Positions 34,329 to 44,596 are shown, counted from the first letter of the stretch. The stretch: DNA of 64,000 bases from Deefgea rivuli DSM 18356 (GCF_000620145.1 NZ_JHVM01000003.1:372001-436000), one strand, 5' to 3'. A program made the numbers and translations. Notes: generated from the letters alone by a model not told the origin.

Positions 34329-34501
34329 TCGTTGTCCTTTTCACAATGTTTGCCAGCGACCATGGCCAAAGAAACTTCCGCTGCGATGGGATCGATCAAG
34401 CTCATCACTTGCACATCGCCGATTCCGGCACAACCAAACTTTACTTCGCCGCCGGAATCGCTATTGGGCGCAGTAAAGGTTTAAAACGGGGAAGTACAAA
34501 G

Positions 34502-34536
34502 AAAAAAAGCCGCAATCGTTTGACTGCGACTTTTTT
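34502..34536 (-). terminator. Terminator between rpsO and pnp
   Basis: AGTCGCA / TGCGGCT stem (one G-U) followed by TTTTTTT on the minus strand, 11 nt after the rpsO stop. It resembles the rpsO-pnp attenuating terminator of E. coli. Confidence 0.75.
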
Positions 34537-34546
34537 GCTGTGGGTT

Positions 34547-34816
34547 TTACTTACGTAGACCCAATGCAGCGATCAGACTGCGATAGCTATCGTTGTTCGT
34601 GCGTTTGAGGTAATCCAACAAACGACGACGACGAGAAACCATAGCCAAAAGACCACGACGTGAGTGGTGATCTTTCTTGTTAATTTTAAAATGTTCAGTC
34701 AAATCATTGATACGAGCAGTCAACAATGCAACTTGAACTTCAGAAGAACCCGTGTCGCCTTCCTTGTGTTGGAATTTTTTAACGAGTTCAGCTTTTTGAG
34801 CAACAGTAACAGACAT
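34547..34816 (-). CDS. rpsO: 30S ribosomal protein S15
   Basis: An 89-residue ribosomal protein binding 16S rRNA helices 20-22. [32 protein letters not shown] and [23 protein letters not shown] are the standard S15 blocks. AGAAGTT is spaced ahead of the ATG. In many bacteria S15 represses its own mRNA through the leader. Confidence 0.97.
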   Translation of the reverse strand: MSVTVAQKAELVKKFQHKEGDTGSSEVQVALLTARINDLTEHFKINKKDHHSRRGLLAMVSRRRRLLDYLKRTNNDSYRSLIAALGLRK

Positions 34817-34899
34817 TCAAACTTCTCCAAAAAATCACCCGAGGGTGATTAGACAAGCATAGATTGAGTCTTTCAACCCATTCCAGCTCCATTAACTTT

Positions 34900-35811
34900 C
34901 TACGCCAAGTGGGTAGAAAGCAGTCGTTTGGGTCGCAGTACGCTATCAGCGCCCACTTCACCCAAACCGATGAACACAGGATTATCCGACTTTTCCAGAT
35001 TGCCGTAAAGCCTTAACTCCCCGAGCGGTGGATTAATCAGATCTAGAATCGGCATACCATTGCGCATTAATGCCGTTTGCGCCGCATTGAGCTGCAAACT
35101 TGGCAATTCAATGATGAGTTGCTCAGCAGGCATCAGCTTGGATTCTCGCTCCAGCATCTCCATTGCAATGTATTCATCCAAGGTAATGGCATCTTCTAGC
35201 TTAAAGCCGCCAGTCAACGTCCGGCGCAAACCTGACAAATACGCACCGCAACCTAATGCATTACCAATATCTTCAGCCAAAACGCGGATATACGTGCCTT
35301 TAGAACACAGCACATCCACAATCAGCACTGGCGCCTCATACGAAACAACATTTATTTCGTAAATCGTGATGGGGCGAGACTTTCGCTCAAGAACAACACC
35401 CTCACGGGCATATTCATACAGCGCTTTACCAGCAACCTTTAGCGCCGAATACATAGGTGGGGTTTGCTCAATCGGGCCAGTGAACTGCGCCAGAATCGGC
35501 AAAATTTGCGCCAAATCAGCAGGCGCTTCACCCGTTTCGCTAATTTCGCCCTCACCATCCAGCGTGGTCGACATTTGACCAAAGCGTATCGTTGCGCGAT
35601 AACCTTTATCGGCATCGAGCATACGCTGGGCAAACTTAGTCGCCTCACCGAAACAAAGTGGCAAAAGCCCCGTTGCATACGGATCCAAAACGCCGGTATG
35701 ACCGCCTTTTTCCGCTTGCAATAGCCAACGGCACTTCAATAAAGCGCCATTACTCGAAAAACCAAACGGCTTATCCAGCAGCAATACACCATCGATCTTA
35801 CGCTTGGCCAT
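34900..35811 (-). CDS. truB: tRNA pseudouridine(55) synthase
   Basis: A 303-residue enzyme forming pseudouridine 55 in the T-loop of tRNAs. The catalytic Asp is in GHTGVLDPYATGLLPLCFGEATKFAQ; KRKIDGVLLLDKPFGFSSN opens the protein and ADKGYRATIRFG follows. The ATG at 35811 has GGAAGAAG directly ahead and lies inside the end of rbfA, a 14-nt overlap that couples the two. The frame upstream to 35850 is only the rbfA shadow. Confidence 0.94.
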   Translation of the reverse strand: MAKRKIDGVLLLDKPFGFSSNGALLKCRWLLQAEKGGHTGVLDPYATGLLPLCFGEATKFAQRMLDADKGYRATIRFGQMSTTLDGEGEISETGEAPADLAQILPILAQFTGPIEQTPPMYSALKVAGKALYEYAREGVVLERKSRPITIYEINVVSYEAPVLIVDVLCSKGTYIRVLAEDIGNALGCGAYLSGLRRTLTGGFKLEDAITLDEYIAMEMLERESKLMPAEQLIIELPSLQLNAAQTALMRNGMPILDLINPPLGELRLYGNLEKSDNPVFIGLGEVGADSVLRPKRLLSTHLA

Positions 35812-36181
35812 CTTCTTCCGGCGCTTTTGGCAATGAGTTAGCTTGCTCAATTTTATGCGTCAAATCCATACCGTACTCAATCGATTCATCATATTCAAAA
35901 TGCAATTCCGGCATTTTGTAGAGCGAGAAACCACGAGCGATTTGCGCGCGCAAAAAACCTTTCGCACGCTCTAATAAATGCGCGATTTCTGGGCGATGGC
36001 TTGCATCACCCAAAAAAGTATAAAACACCTTAGCGTGCGAATAATCGCGTGACACTTCAACGTCAGTCACGGTAATCAATGCCGCGTGTGGATGATTGAG
36101 TTCGGCGCGAATTACCGTCGCTAAATCTCGTTGAATTTGCTGAGCAACACGGTCAGCACGAGTAAATTGTTTATTAGCCAT
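35798..36181 (-). CDS. rbfA: Ribosome-binding factor A
   Basis: A 127-residue KH-fold factor for late 30S subunit maturation and cold growth. DRVAQQIQRDLATVIRAEL, VTVTDVEVSRDYSHAKVFYTFLG and PELHFEYDESIEYGMDLTHKIEQ are characteristic. It overlaps truB downstream. Upstream, 150 nt containing a terminator and inverted repeats separate it from infB, so it may have its own promoter here. Confidence 0.93.
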   Translation of the reverse strand: MANKQFTRADRVAQQIQRDLATVIRAELNHPHAALITVTDVEVSRDYSHAKVFYTFLGDASHRPEIAHLLERAKGFLRAQIARGFSLYKMPELHFEYDESIEYGMDLTHKIEQANSLPKAPEEDGQA

Positions 36182-36187
36182 AATCTC

Positions 36188-36327
36188 TGTGAGGAGTGCG
36201 GTGCGAGGAGTGAGGTGAACAGCCTCTCAGCACCAATTAATAAAAAGCAAAAAGCGCAAGCACCACGAAGGGCCTGCGCTATTGTGTCGGGATGAGAACA
36301 CCTCACACCTCACCCCTGACACCTCAC
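36188..36327. repeat. Inverted GTGAGGTG-repeat segment between infB and rbfA
   Basis: On the plus strand GAGGAGTGAGGTG occurs near 36205-36217; on the opposite strand GAGGTGTGAGGTG and GTGAGGTGTCAGGGGTGAGG occur at 36300-36327. These degenerate arms flank a terminator hairpin. The arrangement looks like a small mobile or expanded repeat inserted into the nusA-infB-rbfA-truB operon. Confidence 0.5.
36241..36280 (-). terminator. Terminator behind infB
   Basis: AGCGCAGGC / GCTTGCGCT (9 bp with one G-U, 10-nt loop) followed on the minus strand by TTTTTGCTTTTTATT, about 50 nt after the infB stop. Confidence 0.65.
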
Positions 36328-36331
36328 ATCA

Positions 36332-39058
36332 TTACAGCGTACGAGCGATTTCCACCACTTCGAAGATTTCTAATTGGTCGCCCAATTGAATGTCGTTGAA
36401 GTTTTTCAATTGCAAACCACACTCGAAACCTGCTTTTACTTCTTTCGCTTCATCTTTAAAGCGCTTCAGATTTTCCAGCTCGCCTTGATGAATGACCAAG
36501 TTATTCCGCAAGACACGAACACCCGCCGAGCGTTTAACAACACCTTCCATTACCAAGCAACCTGCAATCGTACCCACTTTCGATACTGCAAAGACTTGAC
36601 GAATTTCAACCAGACCAATGATGGACTCGCGACGCTCTGGTGCCAACATACCTGACAACGCAGCTTTAACATCATCCACAGCATCATAAATAATGTTGTA
36701 GTAGCGAATATCAACGCCTTCAGCTTCAGCCAACTTACGAGCAGAAGAATCGGCACGAGTATTAAAGCCAATCACCACGGCTTTCGACGCCAAGGCCAAG
36801 TTCACATCCGACTCAGAAATACCGCCGACTGCACTGTGCAAGATTTGCACGCGAACTTCACTGGTCGAAAGTTTTTGCAAGCTTTGTGACAATGCTTCTG
36901 ACGAACCTTGTACGTCGGCCTTGATAATGATAGGCAAGTTTTTCACATCGCCTTCAGTCATCTTGGTAAACATATTTTCAAGTTTCGATGCTTGCTGACG
37001 AGCAAATTTCACATCGCGGAATTTACCTTGACGGAACATCGCGATTTCGCGCGCTTTCTTCTCATCAGTAAACACCATTGCATCCACACCAGCCGCAGGC
37101 ACTTCAGACAAACCTAAAATCTCAACTGGCATTGACGGGCCAGCTTCGTTAATTGGTTTACCATTTTCGTCCAGCATCGCACGAATACGACCATACACTT
37201 GACCCGCCAAAACGGTATCGCCTTTGCGCAAAGTACCTGATTGAACCAACATCGAAGCCACAGGGCCGCGACCTTTGTCCAAACGCGCTTCAATGATAAT
37301 CCCCTTAGCAGGACCATCGACTGGCGCAGTCAATTCAAGCACTTCAGCTTGCAACAGAATCGCGTCGAGCAATTCATCAATACCCAAGCCTTTTTTCGCT
37401 GATACGTGGATAAATTGAGTATCACCACCCCAATCTTCCGGTACCACTTCTTGCGCAACCATTTCTTGACGGATGCGCTCGAAATTCGCTTCTGGCTTAT
37501 CAATCTTGTTCACTGCAACGACAATCGGTACACCCGCTGCTTTCGCATGGTGAATCGCTTCAATCGTTTGTGGCATCACGCCATCATCAGCAGCAACCAC
37601 CAACACCACGATGTCAGTCAACTGAGCACCACGGGCACGCATTGATGTAAACGCTTCGTGACCAGGGGTATCAAGGAAGGTAATAACACCCTTGCCGGTT
37701 TCAACGTGATACGCACCAATATGCTGAGTAATACCACCCGCTTCGCCCGATGCCACTTTGGCGCGACGAATATAATCGAGCAATGACGTTTTACCATGGT
37801 CAACGTGACCCATAACGGTCACAACTGGCGCACGTGATGTTGAAACGTGATCCGTTTTTGCTTCCTCATCCAAATAGATATCCGGATCATCAAGCTTGGC
37901 AGCAACTGGCGTATGGCCCATTTCTTCGACAATAATCATTGCCGTTTCTTGATCCAACACTTGGTTAATCGTCACCATCATGCCCATTTTCATCAGCGCT
38001 TTAACCACTTCAACGCCTTTAACGGCCATTTTGTGGGCTAAATCGGCAACTGAAATTGTTTCTGGTACATCCACTTCACGCGCAACTGGCTCAGTTGGCG
38101 CAACAAATGCATGAGCATTATCTTGCGCAGCGGCATTGTTATTACGCTTGCCACCTTTTTTAGACTTCCAGTCATTACCCGTATCACCGCCGCGGGTTTT
38201 AATGCCTTTTTTCTGACGACCATCATTCCAGCCGCCTTTCTCGTCTTTCTTCGGTGCAGCCGCGCCGACAGCTGGTTTTTTATCCGCTGGCTTAGCTGCG
38301 GCAGGTGCTGCTGCGGCCTTTTCCGGTGCATGAATTGGCGTTTCTTTCGGACGACGGAAGTCAACACGCGCACCAACGCGCGGCGCTTCGTGACCTGGCT
38401 TCAAGTGCGGTTTCACTGCGGGTTTTGCTTCAGCAGGTTTTGCGACCTGCTGTGGCTTAGCTTGCTGTGGTTGCTGTGGTTGCTGTGGTGCCGCTGCGGC
38501 AGGAGCCGCAACCGGAGTCGCATCAACAACAGGTGCAGCTTCAACAACCGGCGCAACGACTTCAGCAGGCTTTTGATCGCGATTTTTCTTCGCGGCCATT
38601 TCTGCAGCTTGACGTGCATAGAGTTCGTTTTGGCGACGTGACTCAGCTTCGCGTGTTTGACGCTGCGCTTCATCAATCACCAGAGTTGGCGCAGCAGGCG
38701 CAACAGCAACGGGCGCAACTGGAGCAGCAGCGACAGGCGCTGCAACGGGCGCAATGGGCGCCGCCGGTGTTTCAACAACACGCTTTTTACGCACTTCAAC
38801 CTGAATCGTTTTCGACTTGCCAGTGGCGTCGGTTTTACGAATTTCAGTTGTTTCTTTACGCGCCAACGTTACTTTTGGCTTTTCGCCTGCTTGACCATGT
38901 TTTTGTTTCAAATGACCAAGCAACAATTGCTTGTCATCCGAACTTAAAACATCATCGGCATTCGTTTTATTTACACCTGCAGCTTGCAATTGCTGAATCA
39001 GCTCTTGCGTTGGCATTTTTAATTCGGCAGCAAACTGGCTGACTTTGGGTTCACTCAT
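36332..39058 (-). CDS. infB: Translation initiation factor IF-2
   Basis: A 908-residue GTPase that brings fMet-tRNA to the 30S subunit and promotes subunit joining. An N-terminal IF2_N fold ([24 protein letters not shown]) is followed by a ~270-residue Ala/Pro/Lys-rich linker. The G domain has [26 protein letters not shown] and NKIDKPEAN. The C-terminal domains end with [20 protein letters not shown]...[11 protein letters not shown]. It follows nusA by 18 nt. Confidence 0.97.
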   Translation of the reverse strand: MSEPKVSQFAAELKMPTQELIQQLQAAGVNKTNADDVLSSDDKQLLLGHLKQKHGQAGEKPKVTLARKETTEIRKTDATGKSKTIQVEVRKKRVVETPAAPIAPVAAPVAAAPVAPVAVAPAAPTLVIDEAQRQTREAESRRQNELYARQAAEMAAKKNRDQKPAEVVAPVVEAAPVVDATPVAAPAAAAPQQPQQPQQAKPQQVAKPAEAKPAVKPHLKPGHEAPRVGARVDFRRPKETPIHAPEKAAAAPAAAKPADKKPAVGAAAPKKDEKGGWNDGRQKKGIKTRGGDTGNDWKSKKGGKRNNNAAAQDNAHAFVAPTEPVAREVDVPETISVADLAHKMAVKGVEVVKALMKMGMMVTINQVLDQETAMIIVEEMGHTPVAAKLDDPDIYLDEEAKTDHVSTSRAPVVTVMGHVDHGKTSLLDYIRRAKVASGEAGGITQHIGAYHVETGKGVITFLDTPGHEAFTSMRARGAQLTDIVVLVVAADDGVMPQTIEAIHHAKAAGVPIVVAVNKIDKPEANFERIRQEMVAQEVVPEDWGGDTQFIHVSAKKGLGIDELLDAILLQAEVLELTAPVDGPAKGIIIEARLDKGRGPVASMLVQSGTLRKGDTVLAGQVYGRIRAMLDENGKPINEAGPSMPVEILGLSEVPAAGVDAMVFTDEKKAREIAMFRQGKFRDVKFARQQASKLENMFTKMTEGDVKNLPIIIKADVQGSSEALSQSLQKLSTSEVRVQILHSAVGGISESDVNLALASKAVVIGFNTRADSSARKLAEAEGVDIRYYNIIYDAVDDVKAALSGMLAPERRESIIGLVEIRQVFAVSKVGTIAGCLVMEGVVKRSAGVRVLRNNLVIHQGELENLKRFKDEAKEVKAGFECGLQLKNFNDIQLGDQLEIFEVVEIARTL

Positions 39059-39076
39059 TGATTACTCTCCCGCGCC

Positions 39077-40549
39077 TTAGGCGAACAAATGTTCGCGCGC
39101 TTTCATGATCAGTTGTTTAGCGGTTTCTGCGTCGATACCAGTCATTTCGGTTAATTCATCGACCGCCAAATCTGCTAGATCGTCACGGGTACGTATCTCT
39201 TTCTCGGCCAATACAGCAGCCAGTTCTGAGGTCATACCTTCCAGCGTCTTCAGGTCTTCGGACTGATGCTCAAGTCTTTCTTCACGCGCAATGGCTTGCG
39301 TTAGCAAGGCATCACGTGCACGAGAGCGCAGTTCGTTTACGGTTTCTTCATCAAACGCTTCGATTTCCAGCATTTCATTTAATGGCACATACGCCACTTC
39401 TTCTAATGTATTAAAGCCTTCCTGCACCAATACACTGGCTACATCTTCGTCAATATCCAGCGCCTGAACAAACAGGGCGCGAATTTTGGTGAATTCTTCT
39501 TCATGCTTTTCTTCAGCTTCATCAACGGTCATGATGTTGAGCTTCCAACCGGTCAATTCAGCCGCCAACTTCACGTTTTGACCGCCACGGCCAATGGCCA
39601 TCGCCAAGTTTTCTTCATCAACCACCACGTCCATGCTATGGCTATCTTCATCCAAGATGATGGAGCTCACTTCAGCAGGTGACAAAGCATTAATCGCAAA
39701 TTGCGCCGCATCAGGCGACCACAACACGATATCAACGCGTTCACCAGCCAGCTCATTACTTACTGCATTGACACGCGTACCACGCACACCGATACAAGTA
39801 CCTTGTGGGTCAACCCGTTGATCGTTCGATTTAACAGCAATCTTGGCACGCATGCCTGGATCACGCGCTACACCTTTAAGCTCGATCAAATTATTTTCAA
39901 TTTCTGGCACTTCAAGCTCAAACAGCTTCGCCATGAAATCAGGTGCGATCCGTGACAACACCAGTTGCGGACCACGTCCATTGCGATCCACGCGCAACAA
40001 GAATGCTTTCACACGATCCCCGACGCGCAAGTTTTCTTTTGGAATCATTTGATCGCGCGGCAAGATCGCTTCTAGTTTACCCAACTCAAGAATCGCATTG
40101 CCACGTTCGATACGTTTAATGCTGCCCGACACGATATGTTCGCTACGTTGCAAGAAATCATTCAGGTTTTGTTCGCGCTCAGCATCACGGATTTTTTGCA
40201 AAATGACTTGCTTAGCGGCTTGTGCGCCGATCCGGCCAAATTCAATCGGCTCTAACTCAACTTCCCATACATCGCCCACTCGCAAGTCAGCGCTATAGTC
40301 AGGCGCATCAGTAATTGCGATTTGACGTGATGGCTCTTCGTGGTCGTTATCCTCAACCACATCCCAGACGCGGAAGCTACGGTATGCGCCAGTATTGCGA
40401 TCAATCGAAACACGAATTTCAACTTCGTCGTCGTAACGTTTTTTAGTTGCAGAAGCCAGCGCCAATTCAAGCGCGCCAAATACAACATCTTTTTCTACGT
40501 TTTTTTCGTGTGCAAGTGCTTCGACCAGCACTAGAATTTCACGATTCAT
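39077..40549 (-). CDS. nusA: Transcription termination/antitermination factor NusA
   Basis: A 490-residue RNA-polymerase-binding factor acting on pausing, termination and rRNA antitermination. N-terminal polymerase-binding domain ([34 protein letters not shown]), S1 domain ([23 protein letters not shown]), two KH domains ([29 protein letters not shown]), and two C-terminal acidic repeats ([42 protein letters not shown]), as in E. coli. It follows rimP across a gap that carries a palindromic repeat. Confidence 0.97.
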   Translation of the reverse strand: MNREILVLVEALAHEKNVEKDVVFGALELALASATKKRYDDEVEIRVSIDRNTGAYRSFRVWDVVEDNDHEEPSRQIAITDAPDYSADLRVGDVWEVELEPIEFGRIGAQAAKQVILQKIRDAEREQNLNDFLQRSEHIVSGSIKRIERGNAILELGKLEAILPRDQMIPKENLRVGDRVKAFLLRVDRNGRGPQLVLSRIAPDFMAKLFELEVPEIENNLIELKGVARDPGMRAKIAVKSNDQRVDPQGTCIGVRGTRVNAVSNELAGERVDIVLWSPDAAQFAINALSPAEVSSIILDEDSHSMDVVVDEENLAMAIGRGGQNVKLAAELTGWKLNIMTVDEAEEKHEEEFTKIRALFVQALDIDEDVASVLVQEGFNTLEEVAYVPLNEMLEIEAFDEETVNELRSRARDALLTQAIAREERLEHQSEDLKTLEGMTSELAAVLAEKEIRTRDDLADLAVDELTEMTGIDAETAKQLIMKAREHLFA

Positions 40550-40616
40550 AAATTAGTCCTCCGGCCTAGAACAACAGCCAAATTAACAGTATTTGCCAAA
40601 TGGGTTTAAGTGCTTC

Positions 40617-40705
40617 AGCAAAAATCTTCTTGCATCGTTGTCTCGCCTTGCCGTACTAAGGCGTACTGCCTGCGGCTTCGACGCCTCGCCATAAAATTTT
40701 TGCGC
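40617..40705 (-). repeat. ~85-nt palindromic element, copy B
   Basis: On the minus strand it runs GCAAAAATTTTATGGCGAGG ... to AAGATTTTTGC, with a self-complementary centre GTACGCCTTAGTAC. It aligns along its whole length with a second copy at 48404-48486. It sits 14 nt behind the rimP stop, inside the rimP-nusA gap. Confidence 0.7.
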
Positions 40706-40718
40706 GAACACCTACCGA

Positions 40719-41153
40719 TTAAAACTGCGGTTCGATCCGAACGCGATCAATCGCCGACAAAGCCAATTTCAGCTCTTCGCCCGCCACATCAATCACCACA
40801 TGATCATCCACCAAGCCCAACAACTTGCCGATTAAATTCCGGCGACGATCAGGCAAGGGCAACCGAAGCTTAACCTTCACCATCTCTCCGGCAAATCGCT
40901 CAAAATCCGCCGGTTTCTTAATTAGGCGATCCAATCCCGGTGAGGACACCTCAAGGCGCTCATGGGGAATATTTTCAACCATAAACAGACGCAACAAATG
41001 ATTGCTCACTGCCACGCAGTCATCGATGGTGACGCCGCCTTCTTTGTCGATAAAAATGCGCAACAAGCCTTGCTCGCCCATTTCGAAATCGACTAATTCG
41101 TACCCTAAACCTGGTAAGGTACTGTCCAACACAGATTGCAGATTGACCGCCAT
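40719..41153 (-). CDS. rimP: Ribosome maturation factor RimP
   Basis: A 144-residue factor needed for 30S maturation. LPGLGYELVDFEMGEQGLLRIFIDKEGGVTIDDCVAVS is the family signature, followed by VSSPGLDRLIKKPADFERFAGEMVKVKL and a C-terminal SH3-like domain. ATG 41153 has AGAAGGGAAG ahead and gives the usual length; the longer frame to 41180 is unlikely. It is the first gene of rimP-nusA-infB-rbfA-truB-rpsO. Confidence 0.92.
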   Translation of the reverse strand: MAVNLQSVLDSTLPGLGYELVDFEMGEQGLLRIFIDKEGGVTIDDCVAVSNHLLRLFMVENIPHERLEVSSPGLDRLIKKPADFERFAGEMVKVKLRLPLPDRRRNLIGKLLGLVDDHVVIDVAGEELKLALSAIDRVRIEPQF

Positions 41154-41183
41154 ACTTCCCTTCTCAAAAGCTACAAACAAAAA

Positions 41184-41210
41184 ATGGGCTGCAAACTATT
41201 GCGCGCCCAT
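41184..41210 (-). terminator. Terminator-like hairpin in the rimP leader
   Basis: ATGGGC / GCCCAT stem followed by TTTTTTG on the minus strand, ending about 25 nt ahead of the rimP ATG. As it precedes the first gene of the operon it could be an attenuator; NusA feeds back on its own operon in E. coli through leader terminators. Confidence 0.5.
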
Positions 41211-41358
41211 TCATACAATGTTGAAAGCACTCCCGCTTTTTACGGGATTTTCCTGATTCTAACAGAAAAGATAAGCTGGCGAAATACTCCCTCACAAAGA
41301 TGCACTTGTCTCATCGGTGCTTTTGCCCATAAAGTAAGGCTACGAAGGAGACAACACA

Positions 41359-43044
41359 ATGAATCAACCTTGGCTCGCAAGCTATCAAGCCGATGTACCG
41401 CACTCGGTCAATCTGGATGAATTTGCATCCGTTCCCGAAGTCATCGCCCAAAGTGTCGCCAAGTATCGCGACCGTGATGCATTTATTAATATGGGTAAAG
41501 CCATCAGTTACGCCGAACTAGATCGGCTCTCAGTGCTCTTTGCAACCTATCTGCAACAGACTCTAAAATTACCTGCCGGCTCACGTGTTGCGGTAATGAT
41601 GCCCAATTTATTGCAATACCCCGTTGCGATTTTCGGCATTTTGCGCGCGGGCTATATTGTCGTTAACGTCAATCCGCTGTACACCCCGCGTGAACTAGAG
41701 CATCAACTCAATGATTCTGGTGCTGAAACGATCTTAATTTTAGCCAATTTCGCGCATACGCTCGAAGCTGTTTTCAAAAAAACCACCATCAAACACACGA
41801 TTGTGACCGAGCTGGGCGACCTACTTGGCTTCCCAAAAAGCCTGATCGTCAACAATGTCGTTCGCCACATAAAAAAATTAGTGCCGAAATACACCCTAGC
41901 TGGGCATACTACGTTTAATCAAGCTATTAAAGCAGGCCAGAGCAATACCCTCACCCCTGTAAAACTCGGCCACGATGACATTGCCTTTTTGCAATACACG
42001 GGTGGCACGACGGGCGTTGCCAAAGGTGCAATGCTGACGCACGGCAACATCGTTGCCAATATGCAGCAAGCGCACGCATGGATCAGCCCAGTAGTCGGCG
42101 ACGGCCAAGAAATGATCGTTACTGCACTACCGCTGTATCATATCTTTTCGCTCACAGCGAACTGCATGGTGTTTAGCAAAATTGGCGCAACCAACCTACT
42201 CATTACCAATCCACGCGACATTCCTGACTTTATTAAGACACTTTCCAAATACCCAGTGACTTGCATCACAGGCGTCAATACTTTATTTAACGCACTCCTC
42301 AACAACCCTGAATTTGCAAAGCTCGACTTTTCACGCTGGAAGCTCGCGCTGGGCGGCGGTATGGCCGTGCAACACGCCGTGGCCGACAAGTGGCAAAAAA
42401 CCACTCATGTTCCGCTGATCGAAGCCTATGGCCTCACCGAGACTTCACCAGCCGCAATGATCAATCCAATGAACACCCGTGAATTCAACGGCATGATTGG
42501 CCTACCCGTGCCACTCACGGAAGGTGAAATTCGTAACGATGAAGGCGTCGTCTTGCCGACCGGCGAGCGTGGCGAACTCTTTATTCGCGGCCCGCAAGTG
42601 ATGAAAGGTTACTGGAATCGCCCTGAAGACACGGCGCAGATTCTAGGCAACGACGGTTTTCTGGCCACAGGTGACATTGCCATTATGAAACCCAGTGGCT
42701 TTTTCCAAATCGTTGACCGCAAAAAAGACATGATTTTAGTATCGGGATTTAATGTTTACCCAAATGAAATCGAAGACGTCGTTGCCAATCACCCTGGCGT
42801 ACTCGAAGTAGCGTGCATTGGTATTGCCGACGAAAAGACAGGAGAAGCAATTAAACTGGTGATTGTCAAAAAAGATCCAGCCCTGAGCAGCGAACAAGTC
42901 ATTGAGTTTTGTCGTGGGCAACTTACCAATTACAAAATACCGCGCAGCATCGAATTTAGAGATAGCCTACCCAAATCGAATGTGGGTAAAATTTTGCGCC
43001 GAGAACTGCGCAATGCCCCCACCCCGACCAAGGACCCATCATGA
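41359..43044 (+). CDS. fadD: Long-chain fatty acid-CoA ligase
   Basis: A 561-residue adenylate-forming enzyme that activates fatty acids to acyl-CoA at the inner membrane. The AMP-binding loop is Y213-TGGTTGVAKGAMLTHGN; EAYGLTETSPAA, GFLATGDIAIM and VDRKKDMILVSGFNVYPNEIE follow in order, and the adenylation lysine is in SNVGKILRREL. The N-terminus MNQPWLASYQADVPHSVNLD is typical of proteobacterial FadD. GAAGGAGAC precedes the ATG. Its stop overlaps the pilU start by ATGA. Confidence 0.93.
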   Translation: MNQPWLASYQADVPHSVNLDEFASVPEVIAQSVAKYRDRDAFINMGKAISYAELDRLSVLFATYLQQTLKLPAGSRVAVMMPNLLQYPVAIFGILRAGYIVVNVNPLYTPRELEHQLNDSGAETILILANFAHTLEAVFKKTTIKHTIVTELGDLLGFPKSLIVNNVVRHIKKLVPKYTLAGHTTFNQAIKAGQSNTLTPVKLGHDDIAFLQYTGGTTGVAKGAMLTHGNIVANMQQAHAWISPVVGDGQEMIVTALPLYHIFSLTANCMVFSKIGATNLLITNPRDIPDFIKTLSKYPVTCITGVNTLFNALLNNPEFAKLDFSRWKLALGGGMAVQHAVADKWQKTTHVPLIEAYGLTETSPAAMINPMNTREFNGMIGLPVPLTEGEIRNDEGVVLPTGERGELFIRGPQVMKGYWNRPEDTAQILGNDGFLATGDIAIMKPSGFFQIVDRKKDMILVSGFNVYPNEIEDVVANHPGVLEVACIGIADEKTGEAIKLVIVKKDPALSSEQVIEFCRGQLTNYKIPRSIEFRDSLPKSNVGKILRRELRNAPTPTKDPS

Positions 43045-44186
43045 ATCTCTTGCCGTTTTTTAAACTAATGGCTGAACGCAGCGCATCCGACCTGTTTTTA
43101 GCCGCCGATTCGGCCATCGTGATCAAAATTCAAGGGTCGTGCCACCCAGTTAACAATCAAATTTTAAGCGCCGAACACGTCAAACAACTCGCTTATCAAC
43201 TGATGGGCGAAGCGCGCGTCGCGACGTTTGAGCGCGACCTTGAAATGAATTTTGCCTATCCCGTCAGCGGCATTGGCAATTTTCGGGTTAACGTTTTCAA
43301 AAGCCGCGGTAGTGTCGCTCTGGTCGCCCGCTTCATTAAGCCCAAAGCCGACACACTAGAAGAACTTGGCATGCCCGAGATCCTCAAAGATTTGGTCATG
43401 GAAAAACGCGGGATTATTCTGGTCGTTGGCGCCACCGGCTCTGGCAAATCGTCGACCGTTTCAGCCATGCTAGAGCACCGCAATGAAAACCACAGCGGCC
43501 ACATCTTAACGATGGAAGACCCCATCGAATTTATCTATAGCCACAAAAAATCCCTCGTTAATCAACGCGAAGTCGGCACCGACACACACAGCTACGACGA
43601 TGCGCTACGCAACGCGATGCGTGAAGCACCGAATGTACTAATGATCGGCGAAATCCGTGATCGCAGCACGATGACTTACGGAATGCAATACGCGCAAGCT
43701 GGCCATTTGTGCATTTCAACCTTGCATGCCAACAATAGCTACCATTCGCTCAGCCGGATTGTGAATTTTTTCCCGCAAGAAGCACGTGAGTCGCTGCTCT
43801 ATGATCTATCGACCTCACTCAAGGCGATTATTTCACAGCGCTTAGTGCGCTGCAAAGACACCGGCAAACTCAAACCCGCTGTCGAAGTGATGCTGAACAC
43901 CAACCGCATTGCTGAACTCATCAAAAACGGCGAACTCGCCGAAATCAAAGAAGCGATGGAGCAATCACTTTCTGAAGGCTCACAAACCTTTGAGCAATCG
44001 CTGTATAAAATGTACCGCAATGGTGAAGTAGAACTCGATGAAGCGCTACGCAATGCCGATTCGGCAACCAATCTGTCGTGGATGGTGAACAACGCGCAAT
44101 CGGTGCAAGAGCAAGAAGCCAGCCGCAAAGCCGCCAACAATCAGCCCACCGAACCTGATGTGACTTTCGATATTTCTCTGCATTAA
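43041..44186 (+). CDS. pilU: Type IV pilus twitching ATPase PilU
   Basis: A 381-residue secretion-type ATPase that assists PilT in pilus retraction. It shows an N-terminal domain (ASDLFLAADSAIVIKIQG), Walker A G130-ATGSGKSS, Asp box ILTMEDPIEFIY, Walker B VLMIGEIRD and His box HLCISTLHANN. The opening MNLLPFFKLMAERSASDLF and the ~380-residue length separate it from PilT (~345). Its ATG overlaps fadD, so it is translationally coupled; pilT is not beside it, although pilT-pilU pairs are usual. A terminator follows. Confidence 0.88.
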   Translation: MNLLPFFKLMAERSASDLFLAADSAIVIKIQGSCHPVNNQILSAEHVKQLAYQLMGEARVATFERDLEMNFAYPVSGIGNFRVNVFKSRGSVALVARFIKPKADTLEELGMPEILKDLVMEKRGIILVVGATGSGKSSTVSAMLEHRNENHSGHILTMEDPIEFIYSHKKSLVNQREVGTDTHSYDDALRNAMREAPNVLMIGEIRDRSTMTYGMQYAQAGHLCISTLHANNSYHSLSRIVNFFPQEARESLLYDLSTSLKAIISQRLVRCKDTGKLKPAVEVMLNTNRIAELIKNGELAEIKEAMEQSLSEGSQTFEQSLYKMYRNGEVELDEALRNADSATNLSWMVNNAQSVQEQEASRKAANNQPTEPDVTFDISLH

Positions 44187-44201
44187 GACTTGCAACTAAA
44201 C

Positions 44202-44226
44202 AAGGCCGCTTTGGCGGCCTTTTTTC
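44202..44226 (+). terminator. Terminator of fadD-pilU
   Basis: AAGGCCGC-tttg-GCGGCCTT followed by TTTTT, 15 nt after pilU. Confidence 0.9.
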
Positions 44227-44241
44227 ATTTTTGGAATTAAT

Positions 44242-44589
44242 ATGAAACTCTACGGTATCCCAAACTGCGACACGGTAAAAAAGGCTCGCAACTGGCTCAC
44301 TGAAAATGGCATAGCCTATGAATGGCACGATTTTAAGAAGCAAGGTTTGAGCGAGGAACACGTCGCACAGTGGCTCACGCAAATCGAATGGGAGCAACTG
44401 ATCAACAAACAAGGCACGACCTGGCGCAAACTGGACGACACCACCAAAGCCAGCGTCATTGATGCCGCCAGCGCTACCGACGTCATGCTCGCCAATCCAT
44501 CGGTCATCAAGCGCCCAGTCTTGGTCACCGGCAACAGCACCAATGTCGGCTTCAAGCCTGAGCTCTATCAAGCACTACTCAGCAGTTAA
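44242..44589 (+). CDS. ArsC/Spx family reductase (YffB-like)
   Basis: A 115-residue thioredoxin-fold protein. MKLYGIPNCDTVKKARNWL has one cysteine in the position of the CxxC/CxxS motif, followed by WHDFKKQGLSEEHVAQWL and FxPxVIKRPVLVTG (here NPSVIKRPVLV). It resembles E. coli YffB and the Spx/MgsR branch rather than true arsenate reductases, because the ArsC arginine triad is not obvious. Function unknown, possibly glutathione-dependent thiol reduction. Confidence 0.8.
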   Translation: MKLYGIPNCDTVKKARNWLTENGIAYEWHDFKKQGLSEEHVAQWLTQIEWEQLINKQGTTWRKLDDTTKASVIDAASATDVMLANPSVIKRPVLVTGNSTNVGFKPELYQALLSS

Positions 44590-44596
44590 AACCATA

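Noticed and set aside
36188..36327. GTGAGGTG repeats as a CRISPR array
   Set aside because: Units are irregular, in inverted rather than direct order, with no constant spacers and no cas genes.
38111..39042. Two long plus-strand open frames opposite infB
   Set aside because: They mirror the Ala/Pro/Lys-rich linker of IF-2; products are repetitive Gln/Arg or Phe/Arg strings without any family.
43945..44571. 208-codon minus-strand open frame across the end of pilU
   Set aside because: Overlaps pilU, its terminator and the ArsC-like gene; no ribosome site or recognisable product.
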